Numbered from the stretch's first letter, positions 14,830 through 24,286 are shown. The stretch is 37,125 nucleotides of DNA from an uncultured Spirochaetaceae bacterium (GCA_902778325.1 CACYWZ010000020.1:1-37125), one strand, 5' to 3'. Notes: generated by a model from the sequence alone, not told the origin. Translations and numbers: made by a program.

Positions 14830-16812
14830 TTAATCAGCCACCCTCACCTCTCCGTCAGAGCATTTCACGTACTTTCCGATTCCGCCGTTGTTCCACCAGA
14901 AATGAGGCTTTTCCACAGCATTCCACTCAGCCACAGTTCCTCCGAACTCAATCGTCTTGAGCCCTGTGCAATCCACGAATGACCAGTCGCCGATTTTCTT
15001 CAGGCTCTTGGGAAAAGCGACCGACGTCAGTCTGGAGCAATAGGAGAACGCACTCCCACCGATTTCACAAACGCCGTCGCAAATCACAACCTGCAAAAGC
15101 GTGCGGCACTCACTAAACGCAGAATTTTCAATCTTTTCAACGCCTTCGGGAATGACGACTTTTTCGGCTGGTTTCGTGAAATACAGAACCTTGCCGTTTT
15201 CAACCGCAAGTCCGTTTTTTATGTTCAAACACGCAAGCGAAAGGTTCTCGATGTTGCAGTTTCTGAACGCAGCGTAGCCGACTTCTGTGATATTGCCCAA
15301 AACAGTCACGCTTGAAAGCGACTCGCAATCACAGAACGCACCGCAGCCGATTTTCTCAACGCTTTTCGGAATCACCACGGACAAAAGATGTCTGCTGCTC
15401 TCAAAAGCCTGAGTCTCGATTTCCGTAACACCGTCGGGAATAACGACGTTCTCAGCGCAGTTTGCCCTGTACAAGGCTTTGCTGTCACGAATCGCAACTC
15501 CGTTTTTTATCGTCAGCAGCGGGTGGGAAAACTCTTCGATTGCGCAATCCCTGAACGCGTTGTTGCAAATCATCTCGACGCTCTCTGAAATCTCCAGCTT
15601 TGAAAGTTTTTTGTTTTGACTGAATGTACCTACGTCAATCAGGCACACGTCATCTCCAATCACCACCGATGAAAGTTTCTCGCAGTCAGATAATGACTTC
15701 CAGCCGCGGATTTTCATCGCACCGAACAGCTCAGCGTGCTCTACGGTTGCATTTGGGAAAATATCATAAACATCGTCTTTGCAAAAAAGTCGCAAGTTGC
15801 CCGCAGCGTCAGTTTTGAGCGTAAGATTCTCCTGAGCTTTTTTGGGGATTGATGAAAGCGGGAGCTTTGAGCTTTTTATCGCCTCGTAGATTTCTGCTCC
15901 GCTTTTTGTGCTGTCAGAAAGAGCCTCAATGCACGTCTTGGCTTTGCCGAGCCACTTTGAGCAGTCCGCTCCCAATTTAAATACAGCGGAATTTGCGCCA
16001 CAGCGGGCAAGAACGACTGTCGCGCTCTTCTTGCTTGAGAGCGTGAGAACCTCGGAGTCGGCATTCTCCTCAAAAAATGACTTGATTACAGCGTCAGCCG
16101 TAGCCTGCTGAACTTGGGCGATTTTCTTGTCTTTGGCATCTTCTTTTGCCAGAGATTTTACGTGCGCTCTGAGCTTCGGTCTTTTTTTGAGCGTCTTGTA
16201 AGTGGTGCTGTTTTCCGTGCAGATAATCTCGAAGTCGCCTCTCAAGCCTTTGAACGCTTCTGACGGAGCGTACGTGATGTTGTCTCCAAGCGTTATGGTC
16301 TTCAGAGCCTTGCAGTCGCGGAACACCTTGTAGCCCAGCTTGGTGACGCTGTCGGGGATTTCTGCGTACTCCGCCTCATAATCGAGGTATCGCTCTAAAA
16401 CGCCGCCCTCCATCAAAAACGCAGGTCGCTCCCACACGCCGTCCGCGCACTTCACGCACGTCGCAGGCACGCCCATGGAAAAAACCTCAGCCTTTCCCTC
16501 GACCGCCTCCCACTGCGCCACTGTTCCGCGGAACTCAATCGACTGAAGCGAGGTGCAGCCGTAAAAAGCCATCCACCAGAGTTTTTCCAAGTTCTTGCCG
16601 AACACGACAGACTCCAACTTCTTGCAGTGCAGAAACACATCGTTGTAAATTTCATCAACGCTGTCAGGAAACACCACGGACTTCAACGACTTGCAGGACA
16701 TGAACACTCTTGCATATATTGTTTCTACTCCCTCAGGGATAACCGCGCTCACAATGTTTTCATCGTTACATCCATAAAGCACTTCGTTTTCAATTCTAAA
16801 AATGTCGCTCAT
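14830..16812 (-). CDS. BspA/TpLRR-type leucine-rich-repeat protein, apparently intracellular
   Basis: The product has 660 residues made of LRR_5 repeats of the Treponema/BspA type (VVIPEGVEKIENSAFSECRT, SVVFPDSVDEIYNDVF). Two blocks of repeats are separated by a non-LRR, lysine-rich helical insert of about 170 residues (near 200-370). Each block ends with a related 'GTVAxWxAVE...CVKCxDG' cap. There is no signal peptide or lipobox at the N-terminus (MSDIFRIENEVLYG), unlike secreted BspA adhesins, so export is not predicted. AAGGAG precedes the ATG. The ligand or partner is unknown. Confidence 0.9.
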   Translation of the reverse strand: MSDIFRIENEVLYGCNDENIVSAVIPEGVETIYARVFMSCKSLKSVVFPDSVDEIYNDVFLHCKKLESVVFGKNLEKLWWMAFYGCTSLQSIEFRGTVAQWEAVEGKAEVFSMGVPATCVKCADGVWERPAFLMEGGVLERYLDYEAEYAEIPDSVTKLGYKVFRDCKALKTITLGDNITYAPSEAFKGLRGDFEIICTENSTTYKTLKKRPKLRAHVKSLAKEDAKDKKIAQVQQATADAVIKSFFEENADSEVLTLSSKKSATVVLARCGANSAVFKLGADCSKWLGKAKTCIEALSDSTKSGAEIYEAIKSSKLPLSSIPKKAQENLTLKTDAAGNLRLFCKDDVYDIFPNATVEHAELFGAMKIRGWKSLSDCEKLSSVVIGDDVCLIDVGTFSQNKKLSKLEISESVEMICNNAFRDCAIEEFSHPLLTIKNGVAIRDSKALYRANCAENVVIPDGVTEIETQAFESSRHLLSVVIPKSVEKIGCGAFCDCESLSSVTVLGNITEVGYAAFRNCNIENLSLACLNIKNGLAVENGKVLYFTKPAEKVVIPEGVEKIENSAFSECRTLLQVVICDGVCEIGGSAFSYCSRLTSVAFPKSLKKIGDWSFVDCTGLKTIEFGGTVAEWNAVEKPHFWWNNGGIGKYVKCSDGEVRVAD

Positions 16813-16901
16813 ACATTCTCCTTTTTTAACAGCACGAATATTTTGAACATTCTACAAGTTTTTTGTTTTCTTGTCTTTCAGAATCTTTTTTCAAACACAA
16901 A

Positions 16902-16955
16902 AAAGCCGCGCTATCAAGGACAGTTCACAAGTCCCCGACAACGCGGCTTTCTTTT
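16902..16955 (-). terminator. glgP terminator
   Basis: The arms AAAGCCGCG (16902-16910) and CGCGGCTTT (16942-16950) form a 9-bp stem with a long loop. A T run follows on the minus strand. Confidence 0.75.
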
Positions 16956-16982
16956 CAAGAATGGCTATGCCCTAAAAACAGG

Positions 16983-19439
16983 TTATGCCTGTTCGATTAC
17001 CACTTTCTTGAGCTTCCAGATGTCCGCAACGTATTCTTCAATCGTGCGGTCAGAGCTGAATTTGCCTGCATTCGCGATATTGATGAGAGCTTTCTTTGCC
17101 CAAGATTTCTTGTCGGCATAAGCTTGAGCAACCTCTTCCTGTGCGCGAACATAGTCGTCGAAGTCTGCAAGAAGATAGTAAACATCAGGGCGCTGACCTT
17201 CAACACCGTAAACAAGAGAATCGTGAAGTTCCTTGAAAATCTGGCGGGTCGGGTCATATGTGCCGTCAACGAGCTGTGAGACAACCTTCTCAAGAGCAGG
17301 ATTGCGGTCAAGATACTTCTGCGGATTGTAGCTGTGCTCACTTTCAATCTTTGCAATCTCGTCCGCTGTCATACCAAAGATGAAGCAGTTGTCTTTGCCC
17401 GCTTCCTGTGCAATCTCGATGTTTGCACCGTCAAGCGTTCCGAGCGTGAGAGCGCCGTTGAGCATGAACTTCATGTTACTTGTTCCAGAAGCCTCTTTTC
17501 CTGCTGTTGAAATCTGCTCAGAAACATCTGCTGCAGGATAAATCTTCTCTGCAACGCTGACGCGGTAGTTTTCAACGAACACAACACGGAGCTTTCCGCG
17601 AACACGGCGGTCGTTGTTGATTTTCTCTGCCACTGTGTTGATGAGCTTGATTATGCTCTTTGCACGTCGATAGCCCGAAGCCGCCTTTGCGCCAAAGATG
17701 AATGTGCGTGCCGGCGGGTTGTATGTCGGGTCTTCGATAATGCGGTTGTAAAGATACATGATGTGCAAGACATTCAAAAGCTGTCGCTTGTACTCGTGCA
17801 AACGCTTTACCTGCACATCGAAAATGCTTTCTGGGTCGAGGAACTCGTTCTGTGAGTGCTTGAGGTACTCAGCGAGCTTTTCCTTGTTGCGTGCCTTAAT
17901 CGCAGAAAGTTCGTTCAAGCTCTCATCGTCATCAACGAACTTTTCGAGTTCCTTGAGTTTTGAAAGCTCTGTTTCCCAGCCGTGTCCGATTCTCTTCGTG
18001 ATGAAGTCCGCGAGTTCTGGGTTTGAGCAAAGAAGCCATCTGCGCTGTGTAACGCCGTTTGTCTTGTTGTTGAACTTTGTCGGATAAAGTTCTGCCCAGT
18101 CTTTGAGCTCCTGCTCCTTGAGGATTTTTGTATGAAGCTCTGCAACGCCGTTGACGCTGAAGCCCGCGTGAATTGCGAGGCTCGCCATGTGGATTTTGCC
18201 GTTGCGGATAATCGCCATGCGGTTCTGCTTTTCGTAATCGCCAGGGAACTTTGAGCGAAGTTCGATAGAGAAGCGGCGGTTGATTTCTTCAACAATCTGA
18301 TAAATGCGAGGGAGCAAGCCCTGGAAGATGTCGATAGGCCACTTTTCGAGAGCCTCTGCCAAAATAGTGTGGTTTGTGTATGCGAAAGACTTTGTGACAA
18401 CGTCCCAAGAATCTTCCCAACCCAAGCCGTACTCGTCCATCAAAAGTCTCATCATCTCTGGGATTGCGACAACTGGGTGCGTGTCGTTGAGCTGGATAAC
18501 GTGGAGCTGAGGGAACTTCTTGAAGTCTGTGCCGTAGAGGTTTACGAAGCGGTGGAGCATATCCTGCAAAGAAGCGCTCGTAAAGAAATACTGCTGCTTC
18601 AGTCGCAAAGCCTTTCCGCTAGGGCCGTTATCGTTCGGATAAAGAACGCGGCTCACGTTTTCTGCGCTGTTCTGTTTTTCTACAGCGCGGTTGTACTGCA
18701 TATCGTTAAAGAGCTGGAGGTCAAAGCCGTTAGGTGAGCTTGCCTGCCACAAACGAAGCGTGTTCACTGTGTTGTTGCCGTATCCTACGATTGGCATATC
18801 GTAAGGAGTCGCAGTAACTTCTTCTGCATCTGCAATATAGAAGCGGTCGTGTCCGTCTGGGGACTTTCCGTAAGCGATGTGTCCGCCGAACTTTACAGTA
18901 ACAGCCAGGTCGCTGCGCTTGATTTCCCACGGGTCGCGGTGCTTGAGCCAGTTGTCAGGATACTCAACCTGATAGCCGTCTTCAATGTGCTGCTCGAACA
19001 TACCGTATTCGTAGCGGATTCCATAACCAACAGCAGGATAGCTGAGAGTTGCCAAGCTGTCGAGGAAGCAAGCTGCCAAGCGTCCCAAACCACCGTTACC
19101 AAGACCTGCGTCTGGCTCTTCATCTTCAACGAGGTCAAAATTAACGTCGATGTCGTTCAAGACTTTGATAACTTCGTCTTTAATTTGCGTGTTGATGAGG
19201 TTGTTGCTCAAAGCACGACCCATCAAGAACTCCGCTGACAAGTAATAGACGTGGCGTGTCGGCTCTGCGTCGTAGACTTTGCGTGTCTTCATCCAGTTCG
19301 GCATAACCGTAGTTTCCATAACCGAAGCCGCAACCGCGTCATACAAATCGTGCATATTTGCCTGCGACAAGTCTTTGCCATACTGTCGGCTTAAGCGGTC
19401 TGTTAAATTTGCACGAAATTTCTCTGCGTTAAACTGCAT
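16983..19439 (-). CDS. glgP: Glycogen/alpha-glucan phosphorylase
   Basis: This PLP enzyme releases glucose-1-phosphate from alpha-1,4-glucans. The product has 818 residues, the full family length. It has the N-terminal HVYYLSAEFLMGRALSNNL, the GNGGLGRLAACFLDS loop and the PLP-lysine segment EASGTSNMKFMLNGALTLGT with GTLDGANIEI. AAGGAG precedes the ATG. It follows glgX by 20 nt, so the two likely form one transcript for glycogen breakdown. Confidence 0.98.
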   Translation of the reverse strand: MQFNAEKFRANLTDRLSRQYGKDLSQANMHDLYDAVAASVMETTVMPNWMKTRKVYDAEPTRHVYYLSAEFLMGRALSNNLINTQIKDEVIKVLNDIDVNFDLVEDEEPDAGLGNGGLGRLAACFLDSLATLSYPAVGYGIRYEYGMFEQHIEDGYQVEYPDNWLKHRDPWEIKRSDLAVTVKFGGHIAYGKSPDGHDRFYIADAEEVTATPYDMPIVGYGNNTVNTLRLWQASSPNGFDLQLFNDMQYNRAVEKQNSAENVSRVLYPNDNGPSGKALRLKQQYFFTSASLQDMLHRFVNLYGTDFKKFPQLHVIQLNDTHPVVAIPEMMRLLMDEYGLGWEDSWDVVTKSFAYTNHTILAEALEKWPIDIFQGLLPRIYQIVEEINRRFSIELRSKFPGDYEKQNRMAIIRNGKIHMASLAIHAGFSVNGVAELHTKILKEQELKDWAELYPTKFNNKTNGVTQRRWLLCSNPELADFITKRIGHGWETELSKLKELEKFVDDDESLNELSAIKARNKEKLAEYLKHSQNEFLDPESIFDVQVKRLHEYKRQLLNVLHIMYLYNRIIEDPTYNPPARTFIFGAKAASGYRRAKSIIKLINTVAEKINNDRRVRGKLRVVFVENYRVSVAEKIYPAADVSEQISTAGKEASGTSNMKFMLNGALTLGTLDGANIEIAQEAGKDNCFIFGMTADEIAKIESEHSYNPQKYLDRNPALEKVVSQLVDGTYDPTRQIFKELHDSLVYGVEGQRPDVYYLLADFDDYVRAQEEVAQAYADKKSWAKKALINIANAGKFSSDRTIEEYVADIWKLKKVVIEQA

Positions 19440-19459
19440 ATAAACTCCTTACATTGCAA

Positions 19460-21595
19460 TCATTTTGCAATAAGAACAACCAAACTAGAAGAAGGCACAA
19501 CGTACCTTTTTTGCGACGGCAATGCTTCCTCATTTCCCTCTTCGCGAATTGAGTCCTCGCCAGGAACGGAAGTGTCAGCAAGTCTGTACCATTGCTGACC
19601 TTTTGGCACAACAGGCAGAATTGCAACAACATCGTGAATGTCTGTGTTCGCCATGATGTAAAAATCGCTGTCGCTTTTGCCCTCGTCATCTTGCGCGCAC
19701 GCACCACTCAAACGAAATGCCAAGAAATGCGAAATCTTGTTCCAGTCAGGGATTGTACCCTCTCGCGTGTACCAACAAATGTCCGCAATTCCGTTGTTGT
19801 TCGCGCCACGGAAGAAATCTGTGCGGCGGAATACAGGGTGCTTTTTTCGAATCGCAATCGCACGGCGAGTGAACTCAACAAGAGATGCATTCTCTTTTGC
19901 CAAAAGCCAGTTGAACCAAGATATCTCATTGTCCTGACAATAAGCGTTGTTGTTTCCGCCCTGCGTTCTGCGCATCTCGTCTCCGCCAAAAAGCATAGGC
20001 GTGCCTTGAGAAATAAGAAGTGTCAAAATAAAGTTTTTGATTTGCAAAAGACGGCGCGATTCAATTTTGACATTCTGCGAAATGCCCTCATAACCGTAAT
20101 TGTAGCTGTTGTTGTTATCTGAGCCGTCGCGGTTTTCTTCGCCGTTCTGCTCGTTGTGCTTGTTGCAATAACTCACAACATCATTAAGCGAAAAGCCGTC
20201 ATGACAAGAAATATAGTTTATGGAATGATATGGCTTTCTGCCACTTCCCGCGTAAATGTCGCTAGAGCCTGCCATTCTTGTTGCAGCCTGCGTCGCCGTA
20301 AAATCATCTCCTCGCCAAAACTTTCGGATATCGTCGCGGTATCTGTCGTTCCACTCACACCAGCGGTCGCCGAAGAAAGAGCCTACCTGATACGCTCCAC
20401 CAGCGTCCCACGGCTCAGAGATAATCTTCGTGTTGTGCAAAATCGGGTCTTGGTCGATTTGGTCAAGAAGAGGCGCCCAGCGCAAAACTTCGCCGTTCTG
20501 CCCGCGTGAGAGAATTGACGCAAGGTCGAAGCGGAAGCCGTCAATGTGCATTTCTGTGACCCAATAGCGAAGGCTTGAGAGAATAAAGGCGCTGACAACA
20601 GGCTGATTGCAGTTGACCGTGTTGCCACAGCCCGAATAATTCATATAGTACTCTTTGTGGTCGTTCACAAGATGATAGAAAATGCTGTTGTCAAAGCCAC
20701 GGAAATTAAGAGTAACACCGTGCTCATTTCCTTCCGCCGTGTGATTGTAAACGACGTCCAAAATCACTTCGATGCCGGCTTTGTGGAACGCCTTGACCAT
20801 ATCTTTGAACTCTTTGACGCAAGCGCCCGGAGCCTTATCGCTTGCATAAGAGGCTTTTGGCGCAAAAAACGAAATCGTGCTGTATCCCCAGTAATTTTTG
20901 AGGCGCTCGCCTGTTCGCGGATTTGTGTTTCCGTTCTCGTTCTCGTCGAACTCAAAGACAGGCAGAAGCTCAACGCTTGTGATTCCGAGTTTTTTCAAGT
21001 ACGGGATTTTCTCTATCATGCCACGATAAGTTCCTGGCGCACTCACCTCAGACGTCGACGAGGCTGTGAAACCTTTGAGGTGAACTTCGTAGATAATTGC
21101 TTTTGAAAGTGGGATATTGAGAGGCTTGTCGCCATCCCAGTCATATTTGTCGTCGATAACGACGCATTTCGGGAACTTTTTGAGCTTGTTCGGCTTTTCA
21201 AGCTCAATGTCCATTTTGTCCTGAATAACAGTGTAGCCAGAAGGAAGATTTTTGAAAATTGATTCAGCGGTCAGAGCCTTCGCCCGCGGGTCAAGAAGAA
21301 TCTGCTTCTCGTCGAAGCGATGTCCCTCACTTGGTGAAAAAGGACCTGCAACGCGGTAAGTGTACAACGAAAGCGGCTTCAAGCCATGCACAAAAATGTG
21401 CCAAACATCGCCAGTTCTGTTGTTTTCAGGCGTAAGTCTGAACGAAACACAAGGAAGAACATCGTTTTCGTTCTCGTAAAGCTCCAATGTAATAGAAGTC
21501 GCGTGTCGGCTGAAAACCGCAAAATTTACGCCATCATCACAAACATTTGTTCCAAGCGGATACGCTTTTCCTGACGATACACACAAATTATTCAT
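19460..21595 (-). CDS. glgX: GlgX-type glycogen debranching enzyme (isoamylase family GH13)
   Basis: The enzyme cleaves alpha-1,6 branches of limit dextrins produced by GlgP. An N-terminal CBM48-like domain (PLGTNVCDDGVNFAVFSRHA) is followed by a TIM barrel with DVVYNHTAEG, the nucleophile Asp in HIDGFRFDLAS, the acid/base Glu in ISEPWDAGG and the third Asp in SCHDGFSLND. The C-terminal beta domain is short. I choose ATG 21595; a GTG at 21613 lies within the -10 region. There is no Shine-Dalgarno, and the promoter places the transcript start at the ATG. Confidence 0.95.
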   Translation of the reverse strand: MNNLCVSSGKAYPLGTNVCDDGVNFAVFSRHATSITLELYENENDVLPCVSFRLTPENNRTGDVWHIFVHGLKPLSLYTYRVAGPFSPSEGHRFDEKQILLDPRAKALTAESIFKNLPSGYTVIQDKMDIELEKPNKLKKFPKCVVIDDKYDWDGDKPLNIPLSKAIIYEVHLKGFTASSTSEVSAPGTYRGMIEKIPYLKKLGITSVELLPVFEFDENENGNTNPRTGERLKNYWGYSTISFFAPKASYASDKAPGACVKEFKDMVKAFHKAGIEVILDVVYNHTAEGNEHGVTLNFRGFDNSIFYHLVNDHKEYYMNYSGCGNTVNCNQPVVSAFILSSLRYWVTEMHIDGFRFDLASILSRGQNGEVLRWAPLLDQIDQDPILHNTKIISEPWDAGGAYQVGSFFGDRWCEWNDRYRDDIRKFWRGDDFTATQAATRMAGSSDIYAGSGRKPYHSINYISCHDGFSLNDVVSYCNKHNEQNGEENRDGSDNNNSYNYGYEGISQNVKIESRRLLQIKNFILTLLISQGTPMLFGGDEMRRTQGGNNNAYCQDNEISWFNWLLAKENASLVEFTRRAIAIRKKHPVFRRTDFFRGANNNGIADICWYTREGTIPDWNKISHFLAFRLSGACAQDDEGKSDSDFYIMANTDIHDVVAILPVVPKGQQWYRLADTSVPGEDSIREEGNEEALPSQKRYVVPSSSLVVLIAK

Positions 21596-21603
21596 ATCAA
21601 AAG

Positions 21604-21632
21604 ATTTTAACACAGTAGGAACTGTTTTGCAA
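21604..21632 (-). promoter_or_regulatory. glgXP promoter, predicted leaderless
   Basis: On the minus strand TTGCAA (21627-21632) and TAAAAT (21604-21609) are 17 bp apart. The ATG lies 8 nt past the -10 box. The spacer holds the inverted repeat ACAGT-tcct-ACTGT, a possible operator. Confidence 0.6.
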
Positions 21633-21726
21633 ACATTAATTAAAAAATAAATTTAAAAACTTTTTTTTTCGCACTAATTTTTCTTTTTCCACTGTCTTGA
21701 ACTTTTCCCCCGCGCGCAAAGGAAAA

Positions 21727-22120
21727 AACTGTATACGAGCGCTTTTTTCGTTTTTCGTCATGGACAAACTGACTCGCTCACTTTTCAAGTGTTTTCCCGT
21801 CATGGACAAACTGACTCGCTCACTTTTCAAGTGTTTTCCCGTCGTGGACAAACTGACTCGCTCACTTTTCAAGTGTTTTCCCGTCATGGACAAACTGACA
21901 CGCTCACTCTTCAAGTGTTTTCTTGTCGTGGACAAACTGACACGCTCACTCTTCAAGCAATTTCTTGTCGTGGACAAACTGACACGGCTTTCCTCAAGTG
22001 TTTTCCTGTCATGGACAAACTTGCACGAGCAGACTTGGAGCGTTTTTGACTCGTATACAAATTGTATATGAGCGACTTCGAGCGTTTTCTGCCCGTATAC
22101 AATTTTTTCGTGGGCAAAAA
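21727..22120. repeat. Intergenic repeat array D, 42-bp period, about eight units
   Basis: Units start at 21757, 21799, 21841, 21883, 21925, 21967, 22008 and 22051. The plus-strand unit begins GTCATGGACAAACTGACTCG or a close variant and ends with a CAAGTGTTTTC-type tail. The first five are nearly identical; the outer ones diverge and contain GTATAC-type palindromes (TATACAAATTGTATA). Because 42 is a multiple of three, open frames appear on both strands, but they are artefacts. The array lies between the glgX promoter and an outer-membrane-protein remnant. Confidence 0.9.
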
Positions 22121-22129
22121 CTCTATTCG

Positions 22130-22264
22130 TTACTCACCGATTTTCATCTGGTAGCCCAAGCTCACGCCAAGAGCGCGTAGTGTGATGAAACCGAGGTTGT
22201 AGCGGAGGTTAGCAAGGATTGGTAAAATTGCAAAGCGGCTTGACCCTCTGTCGGCTACGAACAT
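22130..22264 (-). pseudogene. C-terminal remnant of an outer-membrane-like protein
   Basis: The 44 residues ending FAILPILANLRYNL...SLGYQMKIGE resemble the last two beta strands of small treponemal outer-membrane barrels. GC is higher than in the AT-rich gene before it. There is no Shine-Dalgarno before the ATG and no upstream part of the gene, so this is read as a leftover tail. Array D begins 10 bp beyond its stop. Confidence 0.4.
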
Positions 22265-22267
22265 TTG

Positions 22268-22384
22268 TTATGCTTTGAGTATATCAATTAAAAATATTGG
22301 AATATACAATAAAAATTTCAATGTACCAATTATTATAAAAAACAACAATTCCTTTTTTCCATTTTTATTTTTCTGAGTTTCCAT
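22268..22384 (-). CDS. Small single-span membrane protein (38 residues)
   Basis: The frame begins METQKNKNGKKELL and continues as one hydrophobic segment (FFIIIGTLKFLLYIPIFLI) ending DILKA. TTGGAG lies 6 nt before the ATG, a good ribosome binding site. It starts 16 nt after the stop of the secreted-protein gene, so it is probably cotranscribed. The layout, a lysine-rich N-terminus and one span, fits a small membrane protein or type I toxin-like peptide. No family is recognised. Confidence 0.5.
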   Translation of the reverse strand: METQKNKNGKKELLFFIIIGTLKFLLYIPIFLIDILKA

Positions 22385-22400
22385 TTTATACTCCAATTAA

Positions 22401-23339
22401 TTAATAGTTGATGAAAATTAATGATACTAAGTACATGTCTTTATTAAGTTGATCTAAAACATAATTTTTTGCACAATAAGAAATAGCAATTTGTGCTCCA
22501 ATGATTAGTTTTGAATCACTTATTATATAATTTTGATATAAATCCTTATCATAGCTTTCAAACTTCCCTTCACCATAAGCTGCTGAATATTTCAACATAA
22601 GATTATTAAAAAACTTTTTTTGTTCTTCTCTAGTCTTAAACTCGAAATTCAAAGCGATGTTTGACAACTTACTGTTTTTAAAAGAATAATCTATATAGAC
22701 TGGATTGTTTTTCCCTTCAAGTATTTTTCGAAACTTTCCATCAGAAATAAGTTTTAAGTCATTATGTTCGTTTGCAAACAATACAATATCCTTGTTCATT
22801 TCCCAATAAACTACAGGAACTTCCTTTGGAAACGATGGTATTTTATTAAATTTGAATGGTTCATATATATATTTATAAGCATCCCATTCAATGTTTCCTG
22901 CATACATTATCCAATATGTATAACCATTTTTCCCATCCATTTGTATTTTTGAGGAAAATGTTCTAATAGTTCTATTTTTGTCTTTCCAAGATTGATGATT
23001 ATTTGAATACTCCCATTTATATGATTTGTTCAAATAATTTTCTATTTTTTCCTTTAGATTTAAATACTCTTCTTCGCTTTGTACAGAAAAATATTCCACT
23101 ATCAAGTTGAGAGAATTTCTTGAAAAACCAAAAACCAATTTTTTACGAATGTTCTTATTAGGAAAAATATCTGTTGCATAAAAATGTTCTTCAAGTGGTT
23201 TCAATGAAGAATATGATTTCATCTGCGATGAAACAGTTGAAAAAGATTCTCCTAATTCAAAGTCCTTGAAAAGAAATTCTTCTGGAAAAAGAAAAAATTC
23301 GCATATACAATAAATTATTAAGAAGAATATTTTTTTCAT
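22401..23339 (-). CDS. Secreted protein of unknown function (312 residues)
   Basis: A signal peptide is visible (MKKIFFLIIYCICEFFLFPEE). The mature part is rich in aromatic and charged residues with no motif I recognise. AAGGAGG lies about 11 nt before the ATG. It follows the 150-residue secreted protein by 8 nt, so the two form an operon. It is very AT-rich compared with the glycogen genes next door, suggesting a separate origin. Confidence 0.75.
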   Translation of the reverse strand: MKKIFFLIIYCICEFFLFPEEFLFKDFELGESFSTVSSQMKSYSSLKPLEEHFYATDIFPNKNIRKKLVFGFSRNSLNLIVEYFSVQSEEEYLNLKEKIENYLNKSYKWEYSNNHQSWKDKNRTIRTFSSKIQMDGKNGYTYWIMYAGNIEWDAYKYIYEPFKFNKIPSFPKEVPVVYWEMNKDIVLFANEHNDLKLISDGKFRKILEGKNNPVYIDYSFKNSKLSNIALNFEFKTREEQKKFFNNLMLKYSAAYGEGKFESYDKDLYQNYIISDSKLIIGAQIAISYCAKNYVLDQLNKDMYLVSLIFINY

Positions 23340-23347
23340 TTGTAGTT

Positions 23348-23800
23348 TTACCTCCTTAGTTTTTCTAATAAATCTGAAGCTGCTTTATCTATGTAAGAGG
23401 CACAATATAAGTGAGTTTTTACATAAGCTATACCATTTTTATACTCTATTGGATCCGTTTCAAAGTTTATTGCGGTTATCGTTCCATTATTTCTTAATTC
23501 AGATATATAATTTGTTGTAAGTTCAACAGCATTTGCATTTGGATTCAATTTTAATTGATTTTCAACTTTATTATACACTTCCAATAATGTTTGCTTATCT
23601 CTCTTTCCTGCATGAGCAAAAAAAATTATAACTCCATCTGAATAGGTACTTGAAGCAGCTAATGTACATAATTCTGTATCACTCTCAGAAATACTTATTC
23701 CCTGCCATGTTGTATATTTCTCTTTTATAGTTGTCCATTTTTCTGCATGAGCACTAATTAAACATAATAAGAAAATAATAAAACCAAAAATTCTTTTCAT
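23348..23800 (-). CDS. Small secreted protein of unknown function (150 residues)
   Basis: A signal peptide ends at AHA-EK (residues 1-19 or so). The mature domain has about 130 residues (KWTTIKEKYTTWQGISISES, YVKTHLYCASYIDKAASDLL) with two or three cysteines. GGGAGG precedes the ATG. No family is recognised. It is the first gene of the secreted-protein operon and is divergent from the XRE regulator at 24005. Confidence 0.75.
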   Translation of the reverse strand: MKRIFGFIIFLLCLISAHAEKWTTIKEKYTTWQGISISESDTELCTLAASSTYSDGVIIFFAHAGKRDKQTLLEVYNKVENQLKLNPNANAVELTTNYISELRNNGTITAINFETDPIEYKNGIAYVKTHLYCASYIDKAASDLLEKLRR

Positions 23801-23892
23801 AAAATCCTCCCAATTCTGATCTTTGCCTCAAATCCACAATATTCAGAATGAACAATAGGGGTTGTGGCAGAGGGCTCTTTCAAGTCCTTCGT

Positions 23893-23928
23893 CTAGTGTA
23901 CACTAGAAAAAATTTCGCACATTTGTGC
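23893..23928. promoter_or_regulatory. Two palindromes in the divergent intergenic region (candidate operators)
   Basis: A perfect 14-bp palindrome CTAGTGTACACTAG (23893-23906) and a second, GCACATTTGTGC (23917-23928), lie between the divergent secreted-protein operon and the XRE gene. Such sites are typical for XRE-type repressors, but binding is inferred. Confidence 0.45.
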
Positions 23929-24004
23929 TAACTTCTTTCTACATTAAGCACTATTAGCATAATAATCAAGTAGAGAATAGTACATTCATGCTATTTTTTT
24001 TACT

Positions 24005-24286
24005 ATGTTAGAATTTTGGTTACGAGTTAAAGATAAATTGAATTATCAAGATATTACTCAGAGAGATTTAGCTGAAAAAATCAATGAAAGTTACAATACA
24101 TTGCAATCATGGATTAATAGAGATAGACTGCCAAACGCAGAGCAAGCTGTAAAAATTGCTAATGCTCTTAACACCTCTGTAGAGTTTCTGGTAAATGGTA
24201 AATCAAGTAACAGAAAAACTGACCATTCAAAAACTGTAAAATTATTGGAAGAAGCTATAGAAAATTTGCAGAAAGAAATGCAATAA
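24005..24286 (+). CDS. XRE-family transcriptional regulator (93 residues)
   Basis: A helix-turn-helix of Cro/CI type spans residues 12-65 (DITQRDLAEKINESYNTLQS, WINRDRLPNAEQAVKIANAL). A short C-terminal leucine-zipper-like helix (TVKLLEEAIENLQKEMQ) probably serves for dimerisation. There is no clear Shine-Dalgarno. Two palindromes lie upstream in the divergent region. It is probably an autoregulated repressor of accessory genes. Confidence 0.85.
   Translation: MLEFWLRVKDKLNYQDITQRDLAEKINESYNTLQSWINRDRLPNAEQAVKIANALNTSVEFLVNGKSSNRKTDHSKTVKLLEEAIENLQKEMQ

Noticed and set aside
21636-22071. Open frames on both strands encoding 14-residue repeats
   Set aside because: They result from the 42-bp period of array D, which keeps any stop-free unit open. 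There is no ribosome site and no non-repeat domain.
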